NCBI GenBank assembly: GCA_037349315.1
Contig: JBAIAC010000023.1
Coordinates: 34,696,501-34,760,500, forward strand
Source: Chelydra serpentina
Lineage: Eukaryota > Chordata > Testudines > Chelydridae
Length of the DNA stretch: 64,000 bases
Reading direction: 5' to 3'
Positions 11,873 through 23,621 of this stretch are shown here, piece by piece. How positions within the stretch are numbered: position 1 is the stretch's first letter; each line of letters starts with the position of its first letter. The position numbers and the translations under genes were made by a program. The notes under the pieces were generated by a model. The model did not search any database and was not told the origin of the DNA. It saw nothing but the letters and a program-made list of their open reading frames with translations.

Positions 11873-12959
11873 TAACTATAAATGTATGGGCACAGGGGTT
11901 ACGTTTTTGGATTGCTGTGCTAGTATCGTAATGGTCAAGGAATGCTGTCTTTTTGTGGGGGGGGGGCACATACTACTACTTTTCTCATTGAAAAACATAG
12001 GAGGGGCTCTTAGTTCAACCTTTTGGAAGCAGCTTTTTGCTTTATCAATTTATCAAACATTATATAGAGATGACTCATTCCTACATCGTTAAGATGGAGG
12101 CAATGCTCCCTTAATAAGGCCAATAAAAAACAAAACCCAATCTGTCAAAGGTAAATCCTATGATTGGGAGGAAGTTTTTTCACAACCTTTGAGAGAAATC
12201 CCCCCGCAAAAAACCCAAACAAACAAACCAACCCCAGAACAAAACAACTCAGAAAATATTTTTTGAGATATTTGGATGTTTTAAAATATATTTGAATATT
12301 GAATTTTATAGTCATTAAATTTCTGTGAAATCCCAGTACATTTTTTGGGGGGCCTACTTGATTTCACACATTCCTGTCTCTGTGAAGATTGGTGCCTTTT
12401 ACTGTTGTTTTTTCCAGAAGTCTCTCATACCTGAAAAGTAATTCACCTCTGCTCTGAAACACACATAGAAAACTGCATGACTCAGGTGCTTATATTTCCT
12501 CCAGTTGTTTTCTTTATTTATACATTATTCTGAAAGGTGTCATTTGTGATTCTCTGTATATTAAAATGCTTTTACTGAATAAACTCCTAAGTGTGTCATT
12601 GTTGCAAAGGGTACTCCAGTTCATACACTTCCTACACATCACAGGGTTTCCATGTAGAAGATGTAGGTTGTCCCAAAGAACCACATCTGCATAGATCTTG
12701 GGGAGAAACTTTAGGCTAAATCTGCTCACATTTTCTGGCCAGGGGAGAAAATAAGGGGTGGCAGCAATATGCAGATTCCTAGAATAGCTGTCAGTGGAGA
12801 AGGTCTAAAACATTCCCGTTATCTAAATGCCTAAGCAATGATCAGGCCCTGACACAGTAACAGTAAATAACCAGCTGTAGCATAAAGGATTCGTGGTGCT
12901 CTTAGAATTGAGGCATTTGAATCCAGCCCTAGAAGTAGGCAAACATTTTGGAGAACCTC

Positions 12960-13225
12960 AGGGTATTTCTACACTGCATTTAACACCCCCTGCACCCCCT
13001 CTGGTTTAGGCTGTGCTAGCTGACTCATACTAGGTGCTGTTTAATTGTGGTGTAGATGTTGGAGCTCTGGGACCCTCCCACCTCGCAGGGTCCTAGAGTT
13101 CAGGCGCTAGCCCAAGCCAGAACGCCTATACTGCAATTAAACAGCCCCTTAGCCCAAGTCCTATGAGCCTTAGTCAGTTGGCATGGGCCAGAGAGGGGTG
13201 TCTAATTGCAGTATAGACATACTCT
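12960..13225. mobile_element. MITE with AGGGTATNTCTACACTGCA TIRs
   Basis: Left end 'agggtatttctacactgca' and right end 'tgcagtatagacatactct' are inverted repeats. Inside, 'tgggaccctcccacctcgcagggtccta' forms the centre of a long imperfect hairpin, with 'tgctgtttaatt' and 'aattaaacagc' paired in the arms. It is 266 bp, non-coding, and I see no clear TSD. Confidence 0.7.
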
Positions 13226-14238
13226 AAGAGAGACACTTGGGCCATCTGGTGTGCTATTGATTTTGCCATACTCCCTGTATGCATTGCCTAGTGCATTTGG
13301 CTAGACAAGAAATGACCTTATCCCGGTGACACATACAAACCCTGATTCTCCATTGGCTGGTGCTTTGTGGTGTAGTTGCAAATGCAATGTAACATATTAT
13401 GGTTTGGTAGTTGCCTGGCACTCACTTGGTACAGATTCAAATGACTACATTAGGTGGAAACGTGGACCCACAGAGCCTGAAATGCCCCAAGATGATTAAA
13501 AAAACCCACACTTAGGAGTTTTTTAATTGAGTTTAATTAAAAATAATTTGCTTTCATTACATTTGCTAAATAAAATGACTTATCTCGGTATTAAGGTTAC
13601 TTTAACAGTAATAGGCATATTTTTTCCACACACTGATCATTGTTATACTTCTCCACTCACTTTTAGGACTCTTTACACTTGTCGAGTGGTGTAAAGGGGC
13701 CTTAATATAAATGAAAATCATGACCTAAAGACACATAGGCACATTTTCTGCGTAAAAAGGGGTTGGATTTATATTAACTATACATTTTTGGCAATACAAA
13801 ATAGTAGCGTATGGCCAATATGAATGTTTAATGGAGACAGGATCCTGTATTTGAAGGCAATTTCAGCATAAGATCGCATACTGTGCTAAGTGCCCTTTAG
13901 GAAATGTAAGCTGTTTTAAATGACCCTGGCAGTATATTAATAATTAAAATATATAATAACCCAGATAAAATGAAAAAAAATTGAACACTAATCTGCTGCT
14001 AGAAAATGTACCATGGTTATTTTATAGTCATTATATTGTGATCACACACAGTGGGTTTGCATAATGTACCTGAGAGTGGAATAAGACCCAATAAGAAAAA
14101 TGTTGCTTGATTTGTGGTGTAGCTGAGATTGAGTACCAAAAGTGGGTCTCTTACTTGAATGGGTGCCCTCTTACATTTAGTAAAATTGTATTGCTGAGTG
14201 TCATGTCTTCCCTTATCCTACAGTGAGTCAGAGACTTA

Positions 14239-14361
14239 GGACTTGATTCTCCACTGTCCTGCACCTTGTGCAGCATTGGAAGCATGTTCCACTCACCTTG
14301 CACTCACTCTGTGCCAGTGTACATGACTGCACAAGGTACAGGGCAATGGAGGATCAGGGCC
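14239..14361. mobile_element. small hairpin MITE
   Basis: The arms are 'ggacttgattctccactgtcctgcaccttgtgcag' at the left and the inverse of 'ctgcacaaggtacagggcaatggaggatcagggcc' at the right, about 85% paired over 35 bp. It accounts for the start of the 92-codon ORF beginning at 14268. Confidence 0.65.
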
Positions 14362-15136
14362 AGTGTCTGGTATGTTTCCACCTATCGAAAGGCAAGCAGC
14401 TAAAAATAGGTGGTATGAAGGTAGATAAGAGCCAGCACTTCACTTTGCCCCAGCCTCATTTTTCCTTTCCCACTCTCCTAGAGGAAAAGGGAATAAAGAT
14501 GACAGAAAAAGGATTAGGAGGAAAACAGATGAGAGTGTCAGATTAGATCTGAGAGCCAAATCAAGATTCCTGTTGGGGGAGAACCTGGTTCCATGAATCC
14601 TCTCCAGGTATCCTGGGGACAGTCGCCAGGGTTTTCTAAGACTTCGGCCACTCGTCCTTGGCTACTTCTTTACCTCCCCTCCACCTTCAGGCTGGAAAAG
14701 GGAAAGTTGCAGCTGCAGGAAGGAAGCTGGAAGATGGTGTGAGGAAGTGCACATTAAATCAGAGTAAGGAGTACTTACATTTACACCCTTATTTCAACTC
14801 CTTGGTGTACAAGCTAAACCAACTTTGGTCTCCTTCACCAATTGATAGATCTGGGGTAACTGGGCCTTACACAATCTGAGTTCAAGGGAGTCTAAATTAG
14901 CGTGAAGGGGCTAATTTACATTACCTTAAGCATCACTTCTGATTTTGGCCCCTAGTCTCTGATGTGTTGTAGGATTGGGGGGGAAAAGAAACTCTGCAAG
15001 GTAAAATAACTTACTGGTAATTATCTTTGTATCCTCTTTTTTGCTTTCCCAATCTTATATCTACCCTCTCATGTTTCGCAACACATGGTCTCCCGTGATG
15101 GATATTTTTTGTTATGTCCTTGCTTCATGATACCTG

Positions 15137-15377
15137 GGCCTGTCTTCACTGCAGAGTTAAGTGTTGTTCCTAATTCAAGTCCCATGCCCACACACAAACA
15201 CTTAACTTGAGTGCGGTGGTGCTTTTAACTTTAGTTGGCTTGCCTGTCAGGTGCCATAGGCTACAGATTGAATTGACAGAGATTGTCAATTGCTAACACA
15301 ACCTTTTGGTTTAACCTGAGACTCATTTTGCAGGGAGGCCATTCTCTTTTGAGCTAGGCTATCTTGAGAGGAGTTAC
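15137..15377. repeat. possible TIR repeat interrupted by the 15389 element
   Basis: It begins 'gggcctgtcttcactgcagagttaag', like the ends of reptile MITEs, and continues past the insertion at 15567 ('ataactcaaattaag'). A matching right terminus was not found, so this is tentative. Confidence 0.35.
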
Positions 15378-15388
15378 CTCAAGTGAAG

Positions 15389-15555
15389 TATCAGAGCGGT
15401 AGCCGTGTTAGTCTGGCTCTGTAGAAGCGACAAAGGGTCCTGTGGCACCTTATAGACTAACTGCTTGCATCCGAAGAAGTGGGTATTCACCCACGAAAGC
15501 TTATGCTTCAATACCTCTGTTAGTCTATAAGGTGCCATAGGACCCTTTGTCTCTT
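15389..15555. mobile_element. palindromic repeat with 11-bp TSD
   Basis: It is 167 bp. The block 'caaagggtcctgtggcacctt' followed by 'atagactaac' recurs inverted as 'gttagtctat' plus 'aaggtgccataggaccctttg', a 31-bp arm pair with one mismatch. 'gtgggtattcacccac' forms a second small hairpin in the loop. Both sides carry CTCAAGTGAAG (15378-15388 and 15556-15566). The unit is abundant in turtles and crocodilians from memory, but I cannot assign its class. Confidence 0.75.
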
Positions 15556-16101
15556 CTCAAGTGAAGATAACTCAAATTAAGTTTTGGGGGTTTTTTGTTC
15601 CGTGTTGTGGAGCCCTGTTCCAGAACTGGAGTTTCTGGGCACTCGTGCAATATAAATAATAAATACAATAATCTTACCTTCTTGTATATAAGTACTTGTA
15701 ATTGTATGTGGTGAGATTCTTTCTAGTACACCAGCAGTACTGAGTAGCACTAAAATAATTAAATAAGAAAGAGGGCTTGTTTTTTTTCCCAGAACAACAG
15801 TCTGAATGATCACAGTGATGAAAGGCACTTCTCAGAATATATAAACTGTGAAATTCACTTGAAAGTTAGTTTGTTGTTTTTAAATTAAATTAGTGTTTTG
15901 AGGTGTAATGTTTGTGCTAGCCATTTTCCAGAAGAATGCCATCTTCTGTGACACCAGAAATCTGGTATGTAAAATTGTAAATCAATATGCAGTGTTTGAA
16001 TATGCATCTTGTGTACTGTATCACATGAAAAATTCTTCCATTGGAAATACAAAATATTTAATAATAACAACAGGGTTGCTTGTGATATTTATCCTGTAGA
16101 G

Positions 16102-16368
16102 CAGCGGTTCTCAAACTGGGAGCATGCAGGAGGCACTGGGAGGTGGGGGAGGAGCGGGGATGGGACGCGCTCGGGGAGGAGGGTGGAAAGAAGCGGGAAG
16201 AGGAGGGGCAGAGGTGGAGCGGGGGCAGAAAGAGGTGGGCTGGCAATGGGGACTGGGGCTGAGTGGGGGTTGAGCACCCCTGGGGAAAATTAGAAGCTGG
16301 CTTGGGGTCCAAGAAAAAATTCAAATCAATATAGGGGTCCTCGGGTTGCTAAAGTTTGAGAACCGCTG
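16102..16368. mobile_element. hAT-like non-autonomous element (CAGCGGTTCTCAAACT TIR)
   Basis: The termini are CAGCGGTTCTCAAACT and AGTTTGAGAACCGCTG, a perfect 16-bp inverted repeat. Flanks CTGTAGAG (16094-16101) and CTGGAGAA (16369-16376) match at 6 of 8 bases, as expected for an aged hAT TSD. The interior is purine-rich and yields overlapping spurious ORFs on both strands. Confidence 0.8.
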
Positions 16369-18235
16369 CTGGAGAACATAGAAATTGCAGGGGAGATGGG
16401 AATCAAGAAATAAGGCTGTGAGGGGAGCAGGGGACAGGGAGGAGGATAGACAAACAGGCCTTGATACCACAACTGACTGTATGTACAGAGCCCTGCTAAC
16501 TTCAAAGGGGATTCAGATGGACATAAAGACATGTTCATGAACAGTCTGTTGCAGATTTGGGGCTTGCATGAGTCTGGTCACACTTTATATTAAGGTTCGA
16601 TTTATAATTAGGTTATGAAGAGTCCGTGATGATCAGTAGCTCTTCTTAGAAATGGTTTATCAATTATTATAGTGAACAACAGTCAAAACAGAACATCTTC
16701 TACTGATGTGCTCATGCATACTACTCTTGATGGTGACATGCTTATAACATATTAACCCTTTATAAATCACTTACAAGTGGATCTTAATATAACATGTGAT
16801 TGAGAGTGAACTAAAGTGACCAGAGGTCAGGTGCTCATTGTGGTTTTATTATTTAGTTCCGTTTATAACATGCCTGTGATGGGCTATATAAATCCTGCAC
16901 CAGTGATAGAGGGGTTACAGAGCTGCTGTGGGCAAGGCTGGCCCTGCCACTCTAACCTGTCTATCATGTCAGGAGTGGAAGAAGGACATAAAAGCAGGCA
17001 GTTCCCAATTGTTGCTGTGCAGCAACTCCTGGGTTTTATTCTGCATTCTGCCACTGACTCGCTGTATGATTGGGGCACGACGACAAAGGCCTAAACGTGG
17101 GGTATTCAAGAGCTCTCAATGTTGGCCCAACTCCTCTCTCAGCAGTTAGGATAACACGGAGAAATCCCAAATTAAAGGTCCAGCTTTTCTGTTTTTGTCA
17201 GAAACTGTTGATTCCTGACAACAGGAACTGTTTGCAGGAAAGGGTTGGTTTCCATAATCTCCCAAACTGAAAAAAAAAAAAAATGTTTTTGAAATTGTTG
17301 AAACATCTTGTTTTGTCATTTTCAAAATGAAAAGTTTCATTTTCTGGTTCAAAAAGACTCACCCCCCGCCCTCCCCCCAATAATTCCACTTATGCAATAT
17401 CCTCTTCTCTGTAACCATGGCAGCAGCAGCAGCTGTTGCATTGTGTGACTACGACCTATGCAGCCTTTGTTAATGAAACAGAAGAATTTAATATTGGAAA
17501 ATATTTTTATAATGTAAAGTTTTTTAAATATGTTTCCAAAAAAAATGAAATGACTTTGTACATGTTTACTGCCTTTTCTATTTCTATTATTATGTATTAT
17601 AATAAATGGGGAGATGAAGGAAAAGATGTAACTGGAGAAGACTATGGGCACTGAGGAAAAGAGGCAATTGTGATTTTAAACACACTGTCAAACAACTTGG
17701 TTTTTAATGCTGCTTCTTTCTGTTCTCAGTGATCCCCCACACCATTTATTCAGATGACTATCTGAAGATGGAAGTAAAAACAGGAGGCAGAACATTGCAC
17801 TAGCTAACTGACGTGTTACTTTCTACTATTGCTCACTCATGATATTTTAGGACTCTCACCCATATTAACCCTTTTAAAACCACCTATTCTACTCATTTAA
17901 AACCTGATTCTGCAAACTCTTACTCATATGAGTTGTCTTTATTCAAGCAGATAGTCCTACTGTCTTCCATAGGTTACTTATTTGAGTAAGATTTGTAGGA
18001 TGGCCTATGACGTTACACAAAACTACAGTAGAGTTGCACCTTTTTACACAACATCTGAATTTGACCCATGATTTGGAAACAAGGGCTATGGACCATATAT
18101 CATTGTAAGCTTAGTACTTGCAAAGAAGGCCATTAGAATACAGCAGTATGCTGTAGCTAAGAGTTCACACTGGATTTTCCTGTCTTTAAATAAAAGCAAA
18201 GATAGATGTGAACTAGTTTTGAAGCTTGAGTCAAA

Positions 18236-18539
18236 GGCTACATCTACACTACCCGCCCGATTCAGCAGGTAGCGATTGATGATCTGGGATCGATTTATCG
18301 TGTTTTGTCTAGACACGATAAATCGATCCCAGAGCCGCTCCCCGTCGACACCGGAACTCCAGCTCCGTGCGAGGAGTAAGTGGAGTCAACGGGGGAGCCT
18401 GCCTGCTGCGGTGTGGACCAGCAGTAAGTACTTTTGAAATTGATCTAAGATATTCGACTTCAGCTACGTTATTCACATAGCTGAAGTTGCGTATCTTAGA
18501 TCGATTCCCCCCTCCCCCCCCCCCAGTATGGACCAGCCC
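18236..18539 (-). mobile_element. MITE, copy 1 of the GGC...GTCTACACT family
   Basis: The ends are GGCTACATCTACACT and, inverted, GGGCTGGTCCATACT. It carries two internal hairpins, one around 'gggatcgatttatcg' (18288-18332) and one around 'cttcagctacg' (18459-18488). It matches 62920-63213 in the opposite direction over most of its length. I infer a Harbinger-type MITE from the termini, but no clean TSD is visible. Confidence 0.7.
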
Positions 18540-19574
18540 AAAGACAGAGTAATAATACCACAGTAATAATAAAGGCATGCCATAAACCACTGTGCTAAAG
18601 TCCAACATTTAACAAAGTCAAAAGCCAAAAAATAAAATAAATAAATGTACCCAGAGAGAAGTGAAAGGGGGGCAGAAAAGGCAGAGGGAAACGGACAGTG
18701 AACCACAAGATGGAGAAATGTTACCATACTATCAGGTTTCAATAACAAAGCCTAAAACAGGATGTTGTGGTCCAGAAAGCAAATACCACTTGCAATCACT
18801 CCTGACATCTTGTAATAGCCACTCAAAAGGCCATTGACAATGTGCAAGTAGAATGCAGGGCTGGCCTTAGAGGTGGGTAATCAGGGTATACCTGTCTTTG
18901 TTTTTTGTTTGTGTTTTGTTTTTACTCAGCCACTCAGGGGGCACTAAAAACATTTTCCACACTAAAGCCAAAACACGAAGGGCCAGTGTGAGGTCCCTGG
19001 AACAGATGTTTTTAGAAATAGATCCAAATTGTGCATATTGAGTAATAATTTTGAACATTTATCTATTGTATATATTTTTGTTAGTGGCGATATAACATAT
19101 ATAATAAGAGAAATGGGGGCTGCACTTTTAAGAATGGGATGGGGTGAACACTTAAGTGAGCTAATTCAGAGTAGAGGGTTCGGTGTATGTGTTGCTGCAA
19201 GAAGAAGATGATGTCCTGTAGCTGGGCACTGAGGAGGTCTCTGTCTGCAAGAGGCTCGTAGAGCAGAAGGTTTGAGTTCCCAGAATAAACAGTATTCTCT
19301 TTGAAAAGCTGAGCCTGTGAATAAGAGTGCAACACCAGTTTTGGTGACACACCTCTCAAATCCCGGAGTGGCCTCAGACATAGCACAGGTTGATCGGTCC
19401 ATTGCTGATATACAGGGCCATGTGGAGAAAGATCATTCTCTTTCCTGGAGGATTTCAGTGTGTTGAAATTTGTTTTTTTATTCTAGTTCAGAACAAAACC
19501 CCCAAATTTCATAATTCTTTGCAAAAGAGAGAGCCTGAGGGTCCCCAGATCAGAGACCATCTGCATGGATGGCT

Positions 19575-19845
19575 GCCTTGAAGCTGCGGACTCTGAGAAC
19601 CCTGGCGTTTCTAGCCCCAGGATAGTTCACCTGACTGGCTGACCCCAAGCTGTGGATCCTGTAAGTCCAGGCTCCTCAGCAGTGCAGCTGGTGAGCTGGC
19701 AGGAAAGAAGGCAGGTTTCCAAAGCTGTCTTGTTTCCAGACAAATTTCACTGAAATTTAACCATCTCTGCAGATTGTTTTGATTTCGTAAATTGGCAAAT
19801 TCCAAAGACAGTCTGCTTTGCCAATTTTTTTTCTGACCAGCTCTA
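19575..19845. repeat. AGAGCTGGTC-family repeat, left end uncertain
   Basis: It ends 'tttttttctgaccagctcta', the shared terminus of this family. The interior 'ccaggatagttcacctgactggctg...ggtgagctggcaggaa' parallels 25500-25610. The left terminus was not located. Confidence 0.5.
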
Positions 19846-19945
19846 CTGATATGCTCCCATGACTTTTCCCAGGGTAGTTTCCTCTTTCTGTCATCTGCCA
19901 TTTCACCTCTCAGAAAAACAACCCAGTAAACCCCATCCTATAGAG

Positions 19946-20278
19946 CAGTGTTTCCCAGACTTGGGACACAGCTTGTTCAGGGAAAGCCCCTGGCGCGCCC
20001 GGCCGGTTTGTTTACCTGCCACATCCGCAGGTTCGGCTGATCGCGGCTCCCACTGGCCGCGGTTCGCTGTGCCCGACCAATGGGGGCTGCGGGAAGCGGC
20101 GCAGGCCGAGGGACGTACTGGCCACCGCTTCCCGCAGCCCCCATTGGCCAGGCACAGCGAACTGCGGCCAGTGGGAGCCGTGATCGGCCGAACCTGGGGA
20201 CGTGGCAGGTAAATAAACCGGCCGGGTGCGCCAGGGGCTTTCCTTGAACAAGCGGCATCCCAAGTTTGGGAAACACTG
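19946..20278. mobile_element. hAT-like hairpin MITE with perfect 8-bp TSD
   Basis: The element is 333 bp. The terminal repeats CAGTGTTTCCCAGACTTGGGA and the inverse of TCCCAAGTTTGGGAAACACTG agree at 20 of 21 bases. CTATAGAG lies on both sides (19938-19945 and 20279-20286). The arms are long and G/C-rich and meet at a short centre near 20101-20122, so nearly the whole element folds back on itself. That explains the overlapping ORFs of up to 162 codons on both strands, which are not genes. Confidence 0.9.
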
Positions 20279-20698
20279 CTATAGAGAGGCATGTCAATCT
20301 TCCTATTTGCAGAGCTGGTATTGGGATGGAGCTTGTAGCTTTGGTCCACTTCTGAGGCCTCGCACTGCCCAGCTGAGCCCGTGCCCCTCACCCACTTCAG
20401 ATATCCAGTTAGTGATGTTGCCAGAAGTCAGGTTGCCCTTCTTTTTCAAAGTAGTGTTTTGCATCATGTTACACTACTTTGGAGACACTAAAAAACGTAA
20501 GAGCAACGTTGTTGTTTTTTTCTGAACCAGCATTTTCCCCCCAGTTTTTCAATATTAACTGTCAGTTTATATAACAACTCCTAAGTGCACATAGTGTAAC
20601 CCTCTTAAAATATAAACAAAAATGACGTCTAATTGGAAAAAAGGAAGGGATTATTTTTATCTACTCCATTTATTTAAAATATGACATATAATTGACAA

Positions 20699-20801
20699 GG
20701 CCCCAATTAAGCTATGTGCATAAGCATTTGACTAACTTCTACAGGACTGCTTATGTGCTTAAGGTGAGCCATGTGCTTCCATACCGTGCTGAATCAGGGC
20801 C
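20699..20801. repeat. small MITE-like repeat
   Basis: It starts 'ggccccaattaagctatgtgcataagc' and ends 'gctgaatcagggcc', weak inverted ends with 'gcataagca' and 'tgcttatgtgctt' paired inside. It is old and diverged. Confidence 0.45.
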
Positions 20802-21051
20802 TAAATGATGTAGTTATAACACAATACTTTGCAAAATATAGATGGAATTTAGGTTGATATTGTCAGATCAATTCATTTCATGTGCTGTATAATTTATGTT
20901 TAAATGAGAGCTTATTTTGGCCATTATGCTTGGAAACTGTCTTTTAGGTAAATGTGGGGAAACCGAGTTAAACCACTTTGTTTTTATTTTCTTCTTCTTT
21001 TTTTTTTATATTGAAGCTACTGTGTTGTGGTGTCAATGTTTTTTTGTTAAT

Positions 21052-21079
21052 AGTCACCTTTGTTTCTCTGTTTCCTCAG
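21052..21079 (+). promoter_or_regulatory. splice acceptor with polypyrimidine tract
   Basis: A run rich in T and C (tttgtttctctgtttcctcag) ends in AG at 21078-21079, directly before the open, family-matching codons. It fixes the exon start in phase 0. A branch point cannot be placed with certainty. Confidence 0.8.
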
Positions 21080-21230
21080 CTTTCTCTGTTACAAGAGGCG
21101 GGGTTTGGAGGCGTCCTTCTTTATGTTGATCCTTGCGATTTACCAAAGACTCAAAATCTTAGTGATAAAGCATTCATGGTTTCCCTAAACAAGGGAGGAG
21201 ACCCATCGACGCCTGGTTATCCCAGTATTG
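21080..21230 (+). CDS. NAALADL2: internal exon of a NAALADL2-like gene (TfR/PSMA family)
   Basis: This is the only exon I can support in the window. It has 151 bases, starts in phase 0 and ends after the first base of a codon, giving 50 full residues. The first residues are LSLLQEAGFGGVLLYVDPCD. The GFGGVLLYVDP stretch (residues 8-18) matches the last strand of the protease-associated (PA) domain, and GGDPSTPGYPS (residues 39-49) is the family motif at the exit of that domain. Transferrin receptor and PSMA carry related GDP-x-TPG-(Y/F)-P motifs at this place. The CDLPK wording fits NAALADL2, a type II membrane glycoprotein related to glutamate carboxypeptidase II whose peptidase domain is thought to be inactive. 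A pyrimidine-rich tract ending in AG (21078-21079) precedes it and GTAAGT (21231-21236) follows. I did not find the next exon, which should start by completing the split codon. The gene name rests on recalled motifs. Family membership is surer than the exact paralogue. Confidence 0.85.
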
Positions 21231-21236
21231 GTAAGT
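21231..21236 (+). promoter_or_regulatory. splice donor GTAAGT
   Basis: The donor is a perfect GTAAGT after TTG. The frame stays open a little past it, but similarity to the TfR/PSMA family stops exactly here. This fixes the exon end and gives a phase-1 intron downstream. Confidence 0.85.
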
Positions 21237-23621
21237 ACTATTTGAGCAATGTCCAGTTAAATGGCATTTTAAATTTGATTGTAAATAATACATGAGCTGA
21301 AACAATAAGCCCAATCCTGGTCTCAGGTTCAAACCCTGAGTAACAGGGCTTTGCGCAGAGGAACAATATAGTTGAATGGATAGAATCCACTCTCATAACA
21401 TAGAATTGTGCAACTGGCATCCAAAGGCTACTGCAGACTTTTGGTAGGAGTAGCTGCACTACACACCTCCTTATGCTGGCTTTTGTCAGTACATTCATAC
21501 TCCACCATTAACCCATGTAGAGAGACACTACAACAATTCTCTTCACAGCTCAGTGGTTTGTGTTGAAATGGGCCCTCCAGGACCTCCCCCACCCCCAATG
21601 AAGCAATTTCCACTACATTCTGGGCTTTGTGCTCCCATGTTGTGGATGGTGGGGGCATTTGGCTAAAGATGTAAGTGCAGTGTAATCAGAAAAGGTTATA
21701 GCAATGATTTCTTGTACAATCTTTGCCAATAACGCTTTCATATGATATATGTTCTACTTGCCTAGTTTCAATTCTACCAGAACAGACCTGGTCATTTCAG
21801 CTAATGAACTTCTGCTTTCTTAAGTGATAGGAGGGCAAATGCATTTTTTTTGAAATATCTGAAATAAAAAAGATGTTAATTAAACATAAATGTTAGTGTG
21901 CCACAACGGTGGTTTAAAAAAAAAATTCCATCTGCAGCATATCAGACTATACTTTCTATTTAAAATCTTTGTTCTAGCAATTCAGCGAACATGTGTTCTG
22001 CCTGTCTATCTTTTCAGCTTTACAACCTCCTTTAATATCTAGCTAGATGGAAAAAGTATTAAGAATCATGCTCTGAGTTTGTGACAACGCTTCATCAAGA
22101 ATATTTGGTCCAGTTACTAACACAGACATCTAAAGGCTGACTCGAACTGGCACTAACTCAACTGAGGCAACGCTGAGATGCTTCATGACTAGAATGGCAG
22201 AAAATAGAAATATTGGCCTAGTTGTCAGAGAAGGGTGTTAGCTATTCACATCATGAAATGCCTTGACAGCTCAATGGGAAAGGAATTGCACTTTTTCTCA
22301 GTGTCTCACTATACCTGACCTAGAACTGCTGTGGGAACTACAGAAGTAAATGTAGCACTCTTTGAGCTTTACTCTTAATCATTTTATGAAGCCCTGTGAA
22401 GAGTGGTCTGTTTATCAGTCTGGCTGACTGCATAACATTTTATTTACCCTACATGAAAAATAAAGTTAATTACAACTGATACGCTGACAGTAGGATGCCG
22501 GGTTATTGTCTAAACCTTGTTTGTTGTTTTGCTGGCAGTTACACTAAATGCTCTTTTGGGTTGTGTAGATTCCAATCTCAAGTTTTCAGGGGGGAAATAC
22601 AAGGAAAAAAGCTGATAACCTTAACAGAGGAACAGAGAGAATTAAGTAGGTTGATGGTTTGTGCTAGAACCTTAATGTATCTTGCACCTGTTTTTAAGTC
22701 TCTAAACGTCATTCATCAGCAGGAACAGGCTATCATGAGTTTAAAGTATTTGTGATAATCTGGATACAATGATGCACTGACGGGATTCTGAGGAGAACTC
22801 TTGGGATCCTCTTGTTAAAGCTGTGTCACCACATGGTGGAGCAAGTTGAAATGATTTCTCTGTCTCTGATGGTTTTCACACTTCTCTGAAGGCCAATAAA
22901 TCACCCTGGCCAGAGTTAACTAGTGTCTGGACTATACACAAATAAGTCTAAAAAGCAAATGTTTTACCTTTGTGATATCACATAGCCGGTATTTAAAAAA
23001 AAATCTTGGGGACAAATACTCAGGGTTTTGTCTAGATGCTTATCCCTCTTCCCTGCAATCCCAGCACATACCCCCCTGGTAAATTGAGTTTATCACAGAC
23101 TACAGGCGGGGATTTTTTGTGGAAGCCTGTGCTTAAAATATTGGCAGCACATCATTGTCTGGAGGATACCATCTGCATGTTATCCATTGCCAAGGGGAGA
23201 GTGTAAACTGTTACCATTACTGTCTTGGGATAAGTGTAATCCATAACACACATGTGATAGATCAGAAAAGGAATGGTCTTTGGTGAAAACATCAACATCT
23301 GGAAAGGAAAAAGAGGATGGGGATTTTAATTTAATTTGTCAAAACTGGCGAATCTTGCAACACATTTTATCCCATTTTAGTAGGAAACCTGTAGACCTAT
23401 GAGTGATCCAAAGGTAATAGTTGTTTAAGCAAATTTCTGCACGCTACACCAGTTCCTGTACTAAATGACATGGGTGCAAAGTTAATAAATGTCCTAGTAA
23501 GTCCTACATAATATGTACAGTGTGCAGATCAGCCTCTTTCTGTTTATAGTGAATCTTCTTTTCTTACGCCCCCCTCCAATAAATGTCTCCATGGCCTCAG
23601 AATTAGAGCTAAAGGAATATT

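Larger units (their letters stand above)
1..21079 (+). other. upstream intron (partial), with stretches holding nothing recognisable
   Basis: No coding exon was recognised here. Besides the repeats listed separately, nothing could be identified in 1-3099, 5804-5940, 9001-10029, 10676-11792, 11873-12959, 13226-14238, 14362-15136, 15567-16093, 16377-17189, 17366-18235, 18540-19574 and 20287-21051 apart from a small hairpin repeat. Bases 17190-17365 hold an A/T-rich block resembling the interior of the AGAGCTGGTC repeat family. The best ORFs in these parts are under 110 codons and have no family resemblance. Calling the whole stretch one intron is an inference from the acceptor at 21079. An unrecognised small exon could be hidden. 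Confidence 0.55.

Noticed and set aside
18859..18990. Possible further CAGGGCYGGC-type transposon ('cagggctggccttagaggtggg')
   Set aside because: Only one terminus-like motif is visible. No inverted partner or TSD could be found.
19859..20391. Overlapping ORFs of 83-162 codons on both strands
   Set aside because: They mirror each other because they run through the self-complementary 333-bp hAT-like element. No domain, start context or splice logic.
22495..22755. 86-codon ORF in the intron after the exon
   Set aside because: No similarity to the TfR/PSMA family and no convincing splice sites. Length is expected by chance in this much sequence.
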